Shown: positions 8,504 to 17,425 of the stretch, one piece after another
Layout of the letters: each line of letters begins with the position of its first letter
Numbering within the stretch: the first letter of the stretch is position 1
Origin: Ornithinimicrobium murale
GTDB lineage: Bacteria; Actinomycetota; Actinomycetes; Actinomycetales; Dermatophilaceae
DNA length: 38,309 nt
Assembly (NCBI RefSeq): GCF_003352835.1
Contig: NZ_QLVD01000030.1
Coordinates: 1 to 38,309 of the forward strand
Reading direction: 5' to 3'
Notes under the pieces: model-generated
What the model saw: only the letters and a program-made list of their open reading frames with translations
Database searches by the model: none
What the model was told of the DNA's origin: nothing
Translations under genes and position numbers: made by a program

Positions 8504-8509
8504 ACGCTA
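8504..8509 (-). promoter_or_regulatory. -10 box (TAGCGT) for a leaderless hydroxyacid dehydrogenase mRNA
   Basis: On the minus strand TAGCGT ends 6 nt before the GTG at 8497, the spacing that puts the transcription start on the first base of the codon. No ribosome site is seen upstream. Confidence 0.5.
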
Positions 8510-8539
8510 TCCGAGCCGGCCGAGACCTGCCGCGTGGCC

Positions 8540-8590
8540 CAGAGTCACCAGCCGGGCGGCTCAGAGTCACCAGCCGCACGACCCAGAGTC
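8540..8590. repeat. 22-bp-period direct repeats in the divergent promoter region
   Basis: CAGAGTCACCAGCCG occurs at 8540-8554 and 8562-8576, and its first seven bases recur at 8584-8590. The period is exactly 22 bp, about two helical turns. The set fills the space between the divergent hydroxyacid dehydrogenase and sugar dehydrogenase genes and would cover the -35 area of the latter. Confidence 0.7.
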
Positions 8591-8606
8591 GTGCCAGGCT
8601 GGGCTC

Positions 8607-9884
8607 ATGCGAGCTCACCCTGCTGCCGCGTTCACGCTCGCGGCGCTGGTCCTGGCCGGTTGTTCCGAGGACCGGCAGCCGGCTGGGGTGAGCACCGCCG
8701 ACGATGCCACCGACGACGCCGGCACTGACGCCGGCACTGACGTCGCCAACGCTGGCACCGCCACTGACGTCCCCACCGAAGCGACACCGGGTGAGGATGC
8801 CACCACCACGACACCGTCCGAGGTCCCCGACCCGGTCCTGACGCTGGCCACGGGGTTCGAGGTGCCCTGGGGGCTGGTGCCGTTGGACGACGGCAGCCTC
8901 CTGGTGGGCGAGCGGGACACCGCCACGGTGTTCCATGTCGTGCCCGGCTCCGACCCGGAGGCGCTGACCACCGTGCCCGACGTGGCCCCGGAGGGTGAGG
9001 GTGGCTTGCTGGGACTGGCCGTCCCGGCCGACTCCTCGTGGCACACCGGCACCCCGGGAGCGTTCTATGCCTACGCCACAACCGCCACCGACAACCGCGT
9101 GCTCAGGGTGACCCCCGGCGACGGCGAGCCGACGGTCGAGACGGTGCTGGACGGCATACCGAAGGCGGGCAACCACAACGGCGGCCGGATCGCCTTCGGA
9201 CCGGACGACCATCTCTACATCACCACGGGGGACGCCTCCGACGGCGCGAGTGCCCAGGACCCGGCCTCGCTCGCTGGCAAGATCCTGCGCATCACGCCCG
9301 ACGGCGAGCCCGCACCGGGCAACCCGGACCCGTCCTCCCCCGTGCTGTCGCTCGGCCACCGCAATGTGCAGGGACTGGACTGGGACGACTCCGGCCGGCT
9401 GTGGGCCAGCGAGTTCGGGCAGAACGCCCTGGACGAGGTCAACCTGATCGAACCCGGCGGCAACTACGGCTGGCCGCAGGTCGAGGGCCCGGGCGGTGAG
9501 CCGGAGTTCATCGACCCGGTGGTCAGCTGGCCGACCGAGGACTCCTCACCGTCGGGGCTGGCCGTCGGCTCCGATGGCGACCTGTATGTCGCGGCGCTGC
9601 GTGGCGAGGGGTTGTGGCGGGTCCCCCTCGGCGACGGCACGGGGGAATCGCGAGGGGACGACGCCGCAGACGCCGCCGGAGAGGTCGCTGTGGGCGAGCC
9701 CGAGCGACTGCTGCAAGGTCAGTTCGGGCGGCTGCGCAGCGTCGTCACCGGCCCGGGCGGAGAGCTGTGGGTCCTGACCAGCAACACCTTCCGCGGCGAC
9801 CCGACCGATGACGATGACCGCCTCCTGCTGATCGAGGACCCGGCGGTCCTGGACTCCTCGACGCAGGTGGCCCCGGCCGGCTGA
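8607..9884 (+). CDS. Lipoprotein PQQ-dependent sugar dehydrogenase (glucose/sorbosone dehydrogenase family)
   Basis: The 425-residue product has a lipoprotein signal peptide with lipobox LAGC (Cys at about 19), then an acidic Thr/Asp/Ala-rich linker to about residue 75. A six-bladed beta-propeller follows, with GFEVPWGLVPLDDGSLLVGER, EGGLLGLA, AGNHNGGRIAFGPDDHLYITTGD, GHRNVQGL and GGNYGWPQVEG. These are hallmarks of the PQQ/Ca-binding soluble aldose dehydrogenase family, including the active-site His of the NHNGG segment. It should sit on the outer face of the membrane and oxidise an aldose or related compound. ATG at 8607 encodes the signal peptide; no clear ribosome site, but CAGGCT ends 6 nt before it, so a leaderless start is possible. 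Confidence 0.9.
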   Translation: MRAHPAAAFTLAALVLAGCSEDRQPAGVSTADDATDDAGTDAGTDVANAGTATDVPTEATPGEDATTTTPSEVPDPVLTLATGFEVPWGLVPLDDGSLLVGERDTATVFHVVPGSDPEALTTVPDVAPEGEGGLLGLAVPADSSWHTGTPGAFYAYATTATDNRVLRVTPGDGEPTVETVLDGIPKAGNHNGGRIAFGPDDHLYITTGDASDGASAQDPASLAGKILRITPDGEPAPGNPDPSSPVLSLGHRNVQGLDWDDSGRLWASEFGQNALDEVNLIEPGGNYGWPQVEGPGGEPEFIDPVVSWPTEDSSPSGLAVGSDGDLYVAALRGEGLWRVPLGDGTGESRGDDAADAAGEVAVGEPERLLQGQFGRLRSVVTGPGGELWVLTSNTFRGDPTDDDDRLLLIEDPAVLDSSTQVAPAG

Positions 9885-9905
9885 GGTCCTGCGCCCGCTC
9901 CGGCG

Positions 9906-9911
9906 TAGGTT
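9906..9911 (+). promoter_or_regulatory. -10 box (TAGGTT) for a leaderless lipoate ligase mRNA
   Basis: TAGGTT ends exactly 6 nt before the GTG at 9918, a typical actinobacterial leaderless arrangement. It explains the lack of a ribosome site. Confidence 0.5.
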
Positions 9912-9917
9912 GGTGGC

Positions 9918-10967
9918 GTGCGTGGTGAGTACAAGGTCCCCGGTGGCAAGCTCGTCGTGGTCGAGCTCGAGGTGGAGGACGACCGCCTGGCCGACGTCCA
10001 CGTCTCGGGCGACTTCTTCCTGGAGCCGGACACGGCGCTGGAGGACATCGACGCCGCGCTGACCGGGATGCCCGCCGACACCGGATCGGACGGCCTGGCC
10101 GCCGCGATCGAGGGGGCACTGGACGACTCGGTCTCCCTCATCGGCTTCACCCCGCAGGCCGTCGGCATCGCGGTCCGCCGCGCACTGGGCAAGGCCACCG
10201 GCTGGGCCGACCACACCTTCGAGGTCATCGGGCCGGTCGCGATGGACCCGGTCATGCACATGGCCCTGGACGAGGTGCTCCCCCAGGAGGTGGCCGCCGG
10301 CCGCCGGGGTCCGGTCATGCGCATCTGGGACTGGGACGCCTCCCTGGTCGTCATCGGGTCCTTCCAGTCCGTGCGCAACGAGGTGGACGAGGAGGGCGCC
10401 CGGCACCACGGCATACGGATCGCGCGGCGGGTCTCCGGCGGTGGGGCGATGTTCATGGAGCCCGGCAACTGCATCACCTACTCCCTCGTGGTGCCGACGT
10501 CCCTGGTCGAGGGCCTGACCTTCGAGCAGTCCTACGCCTTTCTCGACGACTGGGTGCTCGGCGCGCTGGCGGACGTGGGCGTGACTGCGCGCTACGTCCC
10601 GCTCAACGACATCACCTCCGACCAGGGCAAGATCGGCGGGGCCGCGCAGAAGCGGTTCGCTGCCGGGACTGTTCTGCACCACGTGACCATGGCCTACGAC
10701 ATCGACGCCGACAAGATGCTGCACGTCCTGCGCACGGGCAAAGAGAAGCTGTCCGACAAGGGCACCACGAGCGCCAACAAGAGGGTCGACCCGATGCGCT
10801 CGCAGACCGGCCTGACCCGCGACGCCGTGATCGACGCCTTCCTGGCCCACTTCCGCCGGCGCTACGACACCGTCGAGGGCGCCTACACCGACGCCGAGCT
10901 GGCCGCCGCGCGCGAGCTCACCGAGACCAAGTTCCTGACCCCCGAGTGGACCCACCGGGTCCCGTGA
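9918..10967 (+). CDS. Lipoate-protein ligase A family with N-terminal accessory domain
   Basis: The 349-residue protein carries the accessory (LplB/LplA C-terminal-like) domain first: GKLVVVELEVEDDRLADV, then VSGDFFLEPDTALEDIDAAL (residues 10-48). The catalytic BPL/LplA domain follows from about 95. It shows RRVSGGG (170-176) and the lipoyl-AMP Lys238 in GKIGGAAQKR. It should attach lipoate or octanoate to E2/GcvH lysines in the cytosol. In E. coli LplA the accessory domain is C-terminal, and in Thermoplasma it is a separate protein encoded next to LplA; here the order is reversed and fused. A GTG start and leaderless promoter are likely. An acyl-CoA dehydrogenase gene follows after 47 bp. 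Confidence 0.88.
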   Translation: MRGEYKVPGGKLVVVELEVEDDRLADVHVSGDFFLEPDTALEDIDAALTGMPADTGSDGLAAAIEGALDDSVSLIGFTPQAVGIAVRRALGKATGWADHTFEVIGPVAMDPVMHMALDEVLPQEVAAGRRGPVMRIWDWDASLVVIGSFQSVRNEVDEEGARHHGIRIARRVSGGGAMFMEPGNCITYSLVVPTSLVEGLTFEQSYAFLDDWVLGALADVGVTARYVPLNDITSDQGKIGGAAQKRFAAGTVLHHVTMAYDIDADKMLHVLRTGKEKLSDKGTTSANKRVDPMRSQTGLTRDAVIDAFLAHFRRRYDTVEGAYTDAELAAARELTETKFLTPEWTHRVP

Positions 10968-11014
10968 CCGACTGCCTGATCGCAGACTGACCGCCCCGAC
11001 CAAGGAGTATGCCG

Positions 11015-12178
11015 ATGCCCGGCTCCCGTGCGCTGCTCACCGACGACCTGCTGGAGCGGATCCGCGGTCGCGCCGCGCAGACCGACCGCGACAACGGGTT
11101 TCCCGAGGAGGACCTGGCCGAACTCACCGAGGCTGGCTATCTGCGAGCCATGGTGCCCGAGGAACTCGGCGGGCTGGGGCTGACCCTGGAGGAGATGACG
11201 CGGGAGCAGATGCGCCTGGCGGGGGCCGCACCCGCGACGGCGCTGTCGGTCAACATGCACCAGGTGTGGATGGGCGTGGCCCGCCTGCTGCACACCCGGG
11301 GTGAGGACTCGATGGACTGGGCGCTCGCCGAGGCCGTCGCGGGTGAGGTGTTCGGCTTCGGGATCTCCGAGGCCGGCAACGACCTGGTCCTCTTCGGCTC
11401 CCGCACCGAGGCCCGGCCCGACGGGGCGGGTGGCTTCGGTTTCCACGGCACCAAGATCTTCACCTCGCTGGCGCCAGCCTGGACGCGCCTGGGCACCTTC
11501 GGCACCGACAGCACCGGCGCGGAACCGATGTCCGTCTTCGGGTTCATCACCCGCGACGGCGGCGGCTTCGAGGTCCGTGACGACTGGGACACGCTGGGGA
11601 TGCGCGGCAGCCAGTCGCGCACGACCGTGCTCGACGGCGCCCACGCCCCCGCCGACCGGGTGATCAGGCGGATCCCGCCGGGGCCGACGGCCGACCCGTT
11701 CGTCTTCGGGATCTTCGCCAACTTCGAGCTGCTGCTCGCCTCGGTCTACACCGGCATCGCCCAGCGGGCTCTCGACCTGGCCGTTGCCACGGTCCACAAG
11801 CGGACTTCACTCAAGAACAACGGGGCTCCGTATGCGCACGACCCGGACATCCGGTGGCGCCTCGCCGACGCGGCCATCGAGCTGGACGCGATCCACCCGC
11901 AGATCGGGGCGCTGGCCCACGACGTCGACAACGGCGTGGAGCGCGGCCCGATCTGGATGCCGCAGCTGTCGGCGGTGAAGTCGCGGGCGACCGAGACCGC
12001 GCTGTCGGTGGTGACCAAGGCGGTCCGGGTCTCCGGTGGCTCCTCCTACTTCAACGCCAACGAGCTGTCGCGGCTCTATCGCGACGTGCTGGCCGGCATC
12101 TTCCACCCCAGCGACGACGAGTCGGTGCACGGTGCCTGGGCCAACGCGCTGCTCGGCCCGTTGCCGACGTCGGGCTGA
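11015..12178 (+). CDS. Acyl-CoA dehydrogenase family protein
   Basis: This flavoprotein of 387 residues has the all-helical N-domain (LTEAGYLRAMVPEELGGLGL), the beta domain with GFGISEAGNDL and HGTKIFTSLAPAW, and DTLGMRGSQSRTTVLDG, then a C-terminal helical domain from about 225. The usual catalytic Glu of short- and medium-chain enzymes is not obvious. The GSSYFNANELSRLYRDVLAGIFHP region resembles the more distant acyl-CoA dehydrogenase-like or DszC/hydroxylase-related group. AAGGAG at 11002-11007 gives good spacing to ATG 11015; the nearer ATG at 11009 is too close. It probably shares a transcript with the lipoate ligase gene. Confidence 0.85.
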   Translation: MPGSRALLTDDLLERIRGRAAQTDRDNGFPEEDLAELTEAGYLRAMVPEELGGLGLTLEEMTREQMRLAGAAPATALSVNMHQVWMGVARLLHTRGEDSMDWALAEAVAGEVFGFGISEAGNDLVLFGSRTEARPDGAGGFGFHGTKIFTSLAPAWTRLGTFGTDSTGAEPMSVFGFITRDGGGFEVRDDWDTLGMRGSQSRTTVLDGAHAPADRVIRRIPPGPTADPFVFGIFANFELLLASVYTGIAQRALDLAVATVHKRTSLKNNGAPYAHDPDIRWRLADAAIELDAIHPQIGALAHDVDNGVERGPIWMPQLSAVKSRATETALSVVTKAVRVSGGSSYFNANELSRLYRDVLAGIFHPSDDESVHGAWANALLGPLPTSG

Positions 12179-12190
12179 CCTCGCCGACGC

Positions 12191-12237
12191 CGGCCGGGCA
12201 TCGACGCCGAACTGACGACCAGCCAACTGCCCGGCCG
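12191..12237. terminator. Long-loop hairpin between convergent acyl-CoA dehydrogenase and gatB genes
   Basis: A perfect 10-bp inverted repeat (CGGCCGGGCA at 12191-12200 and TGCCCGGCCG at 12228-12237) encloses a 27-nt loop. It sits centrally in the 70-bp gap between two converging genes, fitting a bidirectional terminator, though it lacks a T-tract. Confidence 0.5.
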
Positions 12238-12248
12238 CCGGCCCGGCC

Positions 12249-13799
12249 TCAGGTCAGCTTGCCCAGGATCAGCTCGCGCGCCTTGGCGGCGTCGGCCTGA
12301 CCGCGCATCTCCTTCATGACCTGCCCGATGAGCGCACCGGCGGCCTGCACCTTGCCGTCCCGGATCTTGTCCGCGACGTCCGGGTTGGCCGCGATGACCT
12401 TGTCGACGGCGGCCTCGAGCGCACCGTCGTCCTGGACCAGTTCCAGCCCACGAGCGTCGACGACCTGCGTCGGTCCGCCCTCACCGGCCAGCACGCCCTC
12501 CATGACCTGGCGGGCCATCGAGTCGTTGAGCCGGCCGGCACGGACCAGGCCGTCGAGCTCGGCGATGTGCGCGGGGGTGACGCCCAACTCGGTGACCGCG
12601 GTCCCCGCATCGTTGGCGCGGCGGGCCAAGTCGCCCATCCACCACTTGCGGGCGGCCGCGGGTGTGGCACCAGCGGCCACGGTCTCCTCGATGACCTCGA
12701 TGGCGCCGGCGTTGAGCACGTCGCGCATCTCCAGATCGGAGTAGCCCCAGTCGGACTGCAGCCGCTTGCGCCGCTCGGCGGGCGGCTCGGGCAGCGTGGC
12801 CCGCAGCTCCTCCACCCGCTCGCGGGTGGGAGCGACCGGCACCAGGTCCGGCTCGGGGAAGTAGCGGTAGTCGTCGGCATCGGACTTGGGGCGACCCGAG
12901 GTGGTCACGCCGGTGTCCTCGTGCCAGTGGCGGGTCTCCTGCAGGATGCTCGACCCGGAGTCCAGCACGGCCGCGTGCCGGCAGATCTCATAGCGCACGG
13001 CCCGCTCCACCGAGCGCAGCGAGTTGACGTTCTTGGTCTCGGTCCGAGTGCCCAGCGGCACCGCCAGCTGCTCCTCAGCGCTCGGGTCGTCGCCGACGCG
13101 AGCCCGCAGCGACACGTTGGCGTCGCAGCGCACGTTGCCCTGCTCCATCTTGACGTCGGAGACGTCCAGCGCCTTGAGCAGGTCGCGCAGCGCGGAGACG
13201 TAGGCCCGAGCCACCTCGGGCGCCCGCTCCCCCGCACCGGTGATCGGCTTGGTGACGATCTCGATCAGCGGGATGCCCGCCCGGTTGAAGTCGACCAGGG
13301 AGAACTCCGCGCCATGGATGCGCCCGGTGGAGCCGCCGATGTGCGTGGACTTGCCGGTGTCCTCCTCCATGTGCGCGCGCTCGATCTCGACGCGGAAGAC
13401 CGTCCCATCGTCCAGATCCACGTCCAGATAGCCCTCGAAGGCGATCGGCTCGTCATACTGGCTGGTCTGGAAGTTCTTCGGCATGTCCGGGTAGAAGTAG
13501 TTCTTCCGGGCGAACCGGCACCAGTCGGCGATCTGACAGTTCAGCGCCAGCCCGATCCGGATCGCGGACTCCACGGCCGTGGCGTTGACGACCGGCAGGG
13601 CGCCGGGCAGCCCGAGGCAGACCGGGCAGACCTGGGTGTTCGGGTCGGCGCCGAAACCAGTCGCGCACCCACAGAACATCTTGGTCGCGGTGTTCAGCTC
13701 GACGTGGACCTCCAGGCCCAGGACCGGGTCGAACCGGGTCAGTGCCTCGTCGTAGGCGACGACGTCCTCGACCTCCATGGACTCGGTGTGCGTGCTCAC
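12249..13799 (-). CDS. gatB: Asp-tRNA(Asn)/Glu-tRNA(Gln) amidotransferase subunit B
   Basis: This subunit binds misacylated tRNA and activates it with ATP in the GatCAB transamidosome. The 516-residue product shows the GatB signatures [22 protein letters not shown] (preceded by TQVCP), [17 protein letters not shown] and [12 protein letters not shown]. The helical and YqeY-like tail domain ends in [17 protein letters not shown] residues ([13 protein letters not shown]). The GTG at 13799 overlaps the gatA stop (GTGA) and has GAGGAGG upstream, so it is translationally coupled. High certainty. Confidence 0.97.
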   Translation of the reverse strand: MSTHTESMEVEDVVAYDEALTRFDPVLGLEVHVELNTATKMFCGCATGFGADPNTQVCPVCLGLPGALPVVNATAVESAIRIGLALNCQIADWCRFARKNYFYPDMPKNFQTSQYDEPIAFEGYLDVDLDDGTVFRVEIERAHMEEDTGKSTHIGGSTGRIHGAEFSLVDFNRAGIPLIEIVTKPITGAGERAPEVARAYVSALRDLLKALDVSDVKMEQGNVRCDANVSLRARVGDDPSAEEQLAVPLGTRTETKNVNSLRSVERAVRYEICRHAAVLDSGSSILQETRHWHEDTGVTTSGRPKSDADDYRYFPEPDLVPVAPTRERVEELRATLPEPPAERRKRLQSDWGYSDLEMRDVLNAGAIEVIEETVAAGATPAAARKWWMGDLARRANDAGTAVTELGVTPAHIAELDGLVRAGRLNDSMARQVMEGVLAGEGGPTQVVDARGLELVQDDGALEAAVDKVIAANPDVADKIRDGKVQAAGALIGQVMKEMRGQADAAKARELILGKLT

Positions 13800-15364
13800 T
13801 TCGCCTCCTCGCTGACTGCTCCGGCGCTGACCCCGGTGGTCACATCCGGGGCCCGGTCCAGGACGCTCCCCGTCCCGCCCCACTGCTCGGCGAGCAGGGC
13901 CTCCAGAGCCCCACCCACGGCATACATCCGCTGGTCCTGGGTCGCCGGGGCGAGGATCTGTATGCCGACGGGCAGGCCGTCCTCGTCCGTCACCCCACTG
14001 GGCAGGGACAGTCCGGGGATCCCGGCCAGGTTGGCCGGGATGGTGGCGATGTCGTTGAGGTACATCGCCATCGGGTCCTCCATCTTGTCGCCGATCCGGA
14101 ACGCCGTGGTGGGCGCGGTCGGGCTGATGAGCACGTCGGCCTGCTCGAACGCGGCCTCGAAGTCCCGCGCGATCAGGGTGCGGACCTTCTGCGCCTGGCC
14201 GTAGTAGGCGTCGTAGTAACCCGAGGAGAGCGCGTAGGTGCCCAGGATGATGCGGCGCTTGACCTCGTCACCGAAGCCCGCGTCGCGGCTGGCGCCCATG
14301 ACCTGCTCGGCGCTGGGTGCCTCCACGCCCTCGGGGCTCACCCTCAGGCCGTAGCGCATCGCGTCGAAACGCGCCAGGTTGGAGGAGGCCTCGCTGGGCA
14401 GGATCAGGTAGTAGGCCGCCATGGCGTACTGGAAGTGCGGGCAGGAGACCTCGACGATCTCGGCACCGGCCTGCCGCAGCAGCTCGACGGACTCATCGAA
14501 CCGGGCCTGGACCCCGGCCTGGTAGCCCTCCCCGGTGAGCTCCTTGACGATGCCGACGCGGGTGCCGGTCAGGTCGCGGTTGGCCGCGGCCTCCAGGACC
14601 GGCGGGACCGGTGCGTCGATGCTGGTGGAGTCCATCGGGTCGTGGCCGCCGATGACCTCGTGCAGCAGCGCGGCGTCGGTGATGGTGCGGGCGCACGGGC
14701 CGATCTGGTCCAGGCTGGAAGCCAGCGCGATCACGCCGTAGCGGGAGACCCCGCCGTAGGTCGGCTTGGCACCCACCGTGCCGGTGACCGCGCCGGGCTG
14801 GCGGATCGAGCCGCCAGTGTCCGAGCCGATCGCCAGCGGCGCCAGGAAGGCAGCGACCGCGGCCGAGCTGCCGCCACCGGAGCCGCCGGGGATCCGGTCC
14901 AGGTCCCACGGGTTGCGGGTCGGCCCATAGGCAGAGTGCTCGGTGGAGGAGCCCATCGCGAACTCATCCATGTTGGTCTTGCCGAGGATCGGCAGCCCGG
15001 CCTCCTTCAGGCGGGTGACCACCGTGGCGTCGTAGGGCGGGACCCACCCCTCGAGGGTCCGGGAGCCCGCGGTGGTGGGGATGCCCTGGGTGCAGGCGAT
15101 GTCCTTGACCGCGATCGGCACACCGGCCAGTCGGGGCAGGTCTTCGCCCGCGGCGCGGCGGGCGTCGACGTCGGCGGCCGTGGCGAGCGCCCCCTCGGTG
15201 TCCACCTGCAGGAAGGCGTTGAGCACCGGGTTGAGGGCGGCGATCCGGTCCAGGTGGGCCTGCGTCAGCTCCACGGAGGTGAACTCCCCGGCCGCCAGGC
15301 CGTCGGCCATCTGCGCGGCGGTGAGGTGCGTGAGATCGGGATGAGTCGGCATACGGCTGCTCAC
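13796..15364 (-). CDS. gatA: Asp-tRNA(Asn)/Glu-tRNA(Gln) amidotransferase subunit A
   Basis: GatA is the glutaminase of GatCAB and supplies ammonia for converting Glu-tRNA(Gln) or Asp-tRNA(Asn). The 522-residue protein has the amidase-signature triad: Lys87 in GVPIAVKDI, the cis-Ser within [11 protein letters not shown] (160-170) and nucleophile Ser186 in [11 protein letters not shown]. The GTG at 15364 overlaps the gatC stop (GTGA), mirroring the gatA/gatB junction. An in-frame ATG at 15352 is the alternative start; the ribosome site GACGAGGGG could serve either. Middle gene of gatCAB. Confidence 0.97.
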   Translation of the reverse strand: MSSRMPTHPDLTHLTAAQMADGLAAGEFTSVELTQAHLDRIAALNPVLNAFLQVDTEGALATAADVDARRAAGEDLPRLAGVPIAVKDIACTQGIPTTAGSRTLEGWVPPYDATVVTRLKEAGLPILGKTNMDEFAMGSSTEHSAYGPTRNPWDLDRIPGGSGGGSSAAVAAFLAPLAIGSDTGGSIRQPGAVTGTVGAKPTYGGVSRYGVIALASSLDQIGPCARTITDAALLHEVIGGHDPMDSTSIDAPVPPVLEAAANRDLTGTRVGIVKELTGEGYQAGVQARFDESVELLRQAGAEIVEVSCPHFQYAMAAYYLILPSEASSNLARFDAMRYGLRVSPEGVEAPSAEQVMGASRDAGFGDEVKRRIILGTYALSSGYYDAYYGQAQKVRTLIARDFEAAFEQADVLISPTAPTTAFRIGDKMEDPMAMYLNDIATIPANLAGIPGLSLPSGVTDEDGLPVGIQILAPATQDQRMYAVGGALEALLAEQWGGTGSVLDRAPDVTTGVSAGAVSEEAK

Positions 15365-15657
15365 CCCTCGTCCAGGATGCGGGGGACGCTGAACCGGTCC
15401 AGCTCGGAGGCGGGGGCCCCGGCGAGCGCCTGCTCGGCGGTCAGGCTCGGGCGCACCTCGTCGGGACGGGTCACGTTGGTCAGCGGCAGCGGGTGACTCA
15501 TCGGCGGCACATCGTCGGCGGCGACCTCATTGATCTGGCCGACCCAGCCGACGATCTGGTCGAGCTGGCCGGCGAGGCGGTCGAGCTCCTCATCGGTGAG
15601 CTGGATGCGGGCCAGCATGGCGACGTGCGCGACATCGTCGCGAGACAGTGCGGACAT
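15361..15657 (-). CDS. gatC: Asp-tRNA(Asn)/Glu-tRNA(Gln) amidotransferase subunit C
   Basis: This 98-residue stabilising subunit wraps around the GatA-GatB interface. It shows the family pattern [21 protein letters not shown], then a helix with [15 protein letters not shown], and a C-terminal extended segment. No ribosome site precedes ATG 15657. Instead a TAGACT box ends 6 nt before it, so the operon is probably transcribed as leaderless mRNA. First gene of gatCAB, which continues into gatA with a 4-bp overlap. Confidence 0.95.
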   Translation of the reverse strand: MSALSRDDVAHVAMLARIQLTDEELDRLAGQLDQIVGWVGQINEVAADDVPPMSHPLPLTNVTRPDEVRPSLTAEQALAGAPASELDRFSVPRILDEG

Positions 15658-15663
15658 GGGGTC

Positions 15664-15669
15664 AGTCTA
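15664..15669 (-). promoter_or_regulatory. -10 box (TAGACT) of the gatCAB operon, leaderless
   Basis: On the minus strand TAGACT is followed by six bases and then the gatC ATG, placing the transcription start on the A of the codon. A weak TTCAGC lies 18 bp upstream. Confidence 0.55.
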
Positions 15670-15734
15670 GGTTCCCGCTCACCACCGGCTGAAACCGCTC
15701 GTTCTCCTCCGCTCGCGCTGACAGGATGCGTCGT

Positions 15735-16637
15735 ATGCCGAGCACCTCACCGCTCCCCGCCGCGCCGGGGCCCGATGACTTCCGGGCCCTTGCGCGGTCC
15801 TCGCCGTGGCGGTTCGGCACGCTGCACCTCACCCACCGACCGAGCGGTGGCACGGCGGGCGAGGAGGAGCCGGTGGAGGCGTGGCTGCGCCGGCCCGGGC
15901 ACCTGGAGGTGCTGGCCGGCGGCGAGCGGCACGTGGAGACGGGCGTGCCCTACACGCGGTCGGCGCTCTATCTCGAGGAACCGCGCGCCGGGCTGCGTCG
16001 ACGGCTGTCGGAGCGGCTCCGTGGGCGGTCCGCGCGGCTGCGTGGGCGATCGGCGCGGCTGCGTGGGCGATCGGCGCGGCTGCGGGGGTGGTCCGCGGTG
16101 CCGGGCCTGGCACCGCGGGAGGTCTCGGTGGACCCTGCCGTCGTGCCACCGCAGTCGGTCGAGCCCGTCCGGCGTTCCGACGGGCTGGTACTGGAGCGGC
16201 CGTCCGGGGTCGACTACGACGACCCGATGTGGCAGAACTACCGATGGGTGGCGATGCTCGACCCGGTGGAGCTCTCCCACGGGGTCGACCTGGGTGAGGT
16301 GCACGCCCGCGAGCGCCTCGGGCGGCCCACCTGGACCGCAACCTGCCGCCCGCTGCCGGCCTCGAGCGAGGACTTCGGTGACGGCTACGACCCACGGTGC
16401 TCGTGCTGTGCACTGTTGTTCGGTGCCGTCAGCCAGGCTCTGGAGTTCCCCGCCGGTGACCCACTGGCGCCGGTGCCGGAAGAGGTCGCCGGCTACCCCT
16501 CCGCATACTGGGTGTCCCTCGACGTCGAGACGGGCATCGTGGTGGACGTCGAGCCTCAGGACGGTGAGCGCACTCGGACCTCGTTCAGCAACGTGATCCA
16601 CGAGGTCGGACCGCTGCCTGCGGCCACTGACCGCTGA
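15735..16637 (+). CDS. Hypothetical protein with four RLRGRSA repeats, 300 aa
   Basis: ATG at 15735 is chosen because AGGA at 15723-15726 is well spaced from it; the ATG at 15726 overlaps that site. The cytosolic-looking protein has an N-terminal region (WRFGTLHLTHRPSG), an Arg-rich block of four heptapeptide repeats (about residues 94-121), and a conserved-looking C-terminal half. That half contains YDDPMWQNYRWVAMLDP and DPRCSCCALLFG, a Cys-rich C-x-C-C motif. It ends with a predicted antiparallel segment, YWVSLDVETGIVVDVEP. No family recognised. It converges on the DUF488 gene with only 3 bp between them and diverges from gatC. Confidence 0.75.
   Translation: MPSTSPLPAAPGPDDFRALARSSPWRFGTLHLTHRPSGGTAGEEEPVEAWLRRPGHLEVLAGGERHVETGVPYTRSALYLEEPRAGLRRRLSERLRGRSARLRGRSARLRGRSARLRGWSAVPGLAPREVSVDPAVVPPQSVEPVRRSDGLVLERPSGVDYDDPMWQNYRWVAMLDPVELSHGVDLGEVHARERLGRPTWTATCRPLPASSEDFGDGYDPRCSCCALLFGAVSQALEFPAGDPLAPVPEEVAGYPSAYWVSLDVETGIVVDVEPQDGERTRTSFSNVIHEVGPLPAATDR
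16014..16097 (+). repeat. Four tandem 21-bp units inside a coding sequence
   Basis: Units begin at 16014, 16035, 16056 and 16077 and encode R-L-R-G-R/W-S-A. Units 2 and 3 are identical and the outer ones have a few changes, the pattern of recent slippage or unequal crossover. Confidence 0.85.
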
Positions 16638-16640
16638 CGG

Positions 16641-16988
16641 TCAGAGCTTCTCGCGCAGCAGGTCGGCCAGCACGACCGCCTGGTTGTGCTCGGTGTCCTT
16701 GGCGCCGTAGAGCAGGACGACCCGCTGGTGGCTGCGGACCTCCTCGAGCAGCTTCGTGAAGGCGTCGGCGCCGTCGAGCTCCGTGCGATAGCGCTCGGCG
16801 AACTCCTCGAACCGGTCCGGGTCGTGACCGAACCAGGTGCGCAGCTCGGTGGACGGGCCGACCTCCTTGACCCAGGTGGCGGACAGGTCGTCCTTGGCGA
16901 TGCCCCGGGGCCACACCCGGTCCACCAGGATCGCGTGCCACCCTGGAGGGGCGCCGTCATAGAGCCGCCGGGTCGAGATCTCGGTCAC
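16641..16988 (-). CDS. DUF488 family protein (YeaO-like subgroup)
   Basis: This 115-residue protein shows the subgroup hallmarks: RRLYDGAPPGWHAILVDRVWPRGIAKDDL, read as two blocks around LVDRVWPRG; WVKEVGPSTELRTWFGHDP; FAERYRTEL; and the C-terminal LLYGAKDTEHNQAVVLADLL. Function of the family is not established. The GTG at 16988 overlaps the stop of the upstream glutaredoxin-like gene (GTGA), so the two are co-translated. The second DUF488 gene at 17544 belongs to a different subgroup. Confidence 0.88.
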   Translation of the reverse strand: MTEISTRRLYDGAPPGWHAILVDRVWPRGIAKDDLSATWVKEVGPSTELRTWFGHDPDRFEEFAERYRTELDGADAFTKLLEEVRSHQRVVLLYGAKDTEHNQAVVLADLLREKL

Positions 16989-17413
16989 GCCATGGTCTCC
17001 AGCCGATCCCGGACGGTGGCCGGGTCGGGATTGGTGTGGGCCTCGCCGTCGATGACCACAGTGGGGACGGTCTCGTTGCCGTCGTTGACGCTGCGGACAA
17101 AGGCGGCGGCCTCGTCGTCCTGCCAGATGTTCACCCAACGTGCCCGCTCCCGCATGTCGCCGAGCGAGGACTTCAGACGCATGCAGTACTGACAGCCGGG
17201 CCGCCAGTAGACGACGACCTCACGCTCACTCTCGGGCATGGCCAGGACCTCCTTGTGTCGCAGACTCCTCCCACCCTGCCACGGGCTGAGCCAGTAGGTC
17301 AGGCCAGCCCCGACCGTGGCGTAGACCGCGGCCAGTGCCCACCGCCCCTCCCAGGCAGCCTCCCCCGCGAGATAGGCGAAGAAGGCGAGCATCGGGAACC
17401 ACAACCAGCGCAT
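16985..17413 (-). CDS. Membrane-anchored glutaredoxin-like protein
   Basis: The 142-residue product has two N-terminal hydrophobic segments (about residues 4-19 and 25-43). A thioredoxin-fold glutaredoxin domain follows, with redox pair Cys74-Cys77 in WRPGCQYCMRL and the cis-Pro loop ETVPTVVIDGEAHTNP. It probably does thiol-disulfide chemistry at the cytosolic membrane face, in the style of the actinobacterial mycoredoxins, which also use a CxxC glutaredoxin fold. ATG 17413 begins the first helix. GATCAT ends 6 nt before it, so a leaderless start is possible. Coupled to the DUF488 gene downstream. Confidence 0.85.
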   Translation of the reverse strand: MRWLWFPMLAFFAYLAGEAAWEGRWALAAVYATVGAGLTYWLSPWQGGRSLRHKEVLAMPESEREVVVYWRPGCQYCMRLKSSLGDMRERARWVNIWQDDEAAAFVRSVNDGNETVPTVVIDGEAHTNPDPATVRDRLETMA

Positions 17414-17419
17414 GGCTCC

Positions 17420-17425
17420 ATGATC
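17420..17425 (-). promoter_or_regulatory. -10-like box (GATCAT) of the glutaredoxin-DUF488 operon
   Basis: On the minus strand GATCAT (four of six consensus bases) ends 6 nt before ATG 17413. Weaker than the other leaderless boxes. Confidence 0.35.

Noticed and set aside
9546..11003. 485-codon minus-strand frame over the sugar dehydrogenase and lipoate ligase genes
   Set aside because: Compositionally biased, no homology pattern, no ribosome site, fully covered by two recognised plus-strand genes.
12567..15496. Long plus-strand open frames over gatB and gatA
   Set aside because: They are antisense shadows of well-recognised conserved genes in a high-GC genome.
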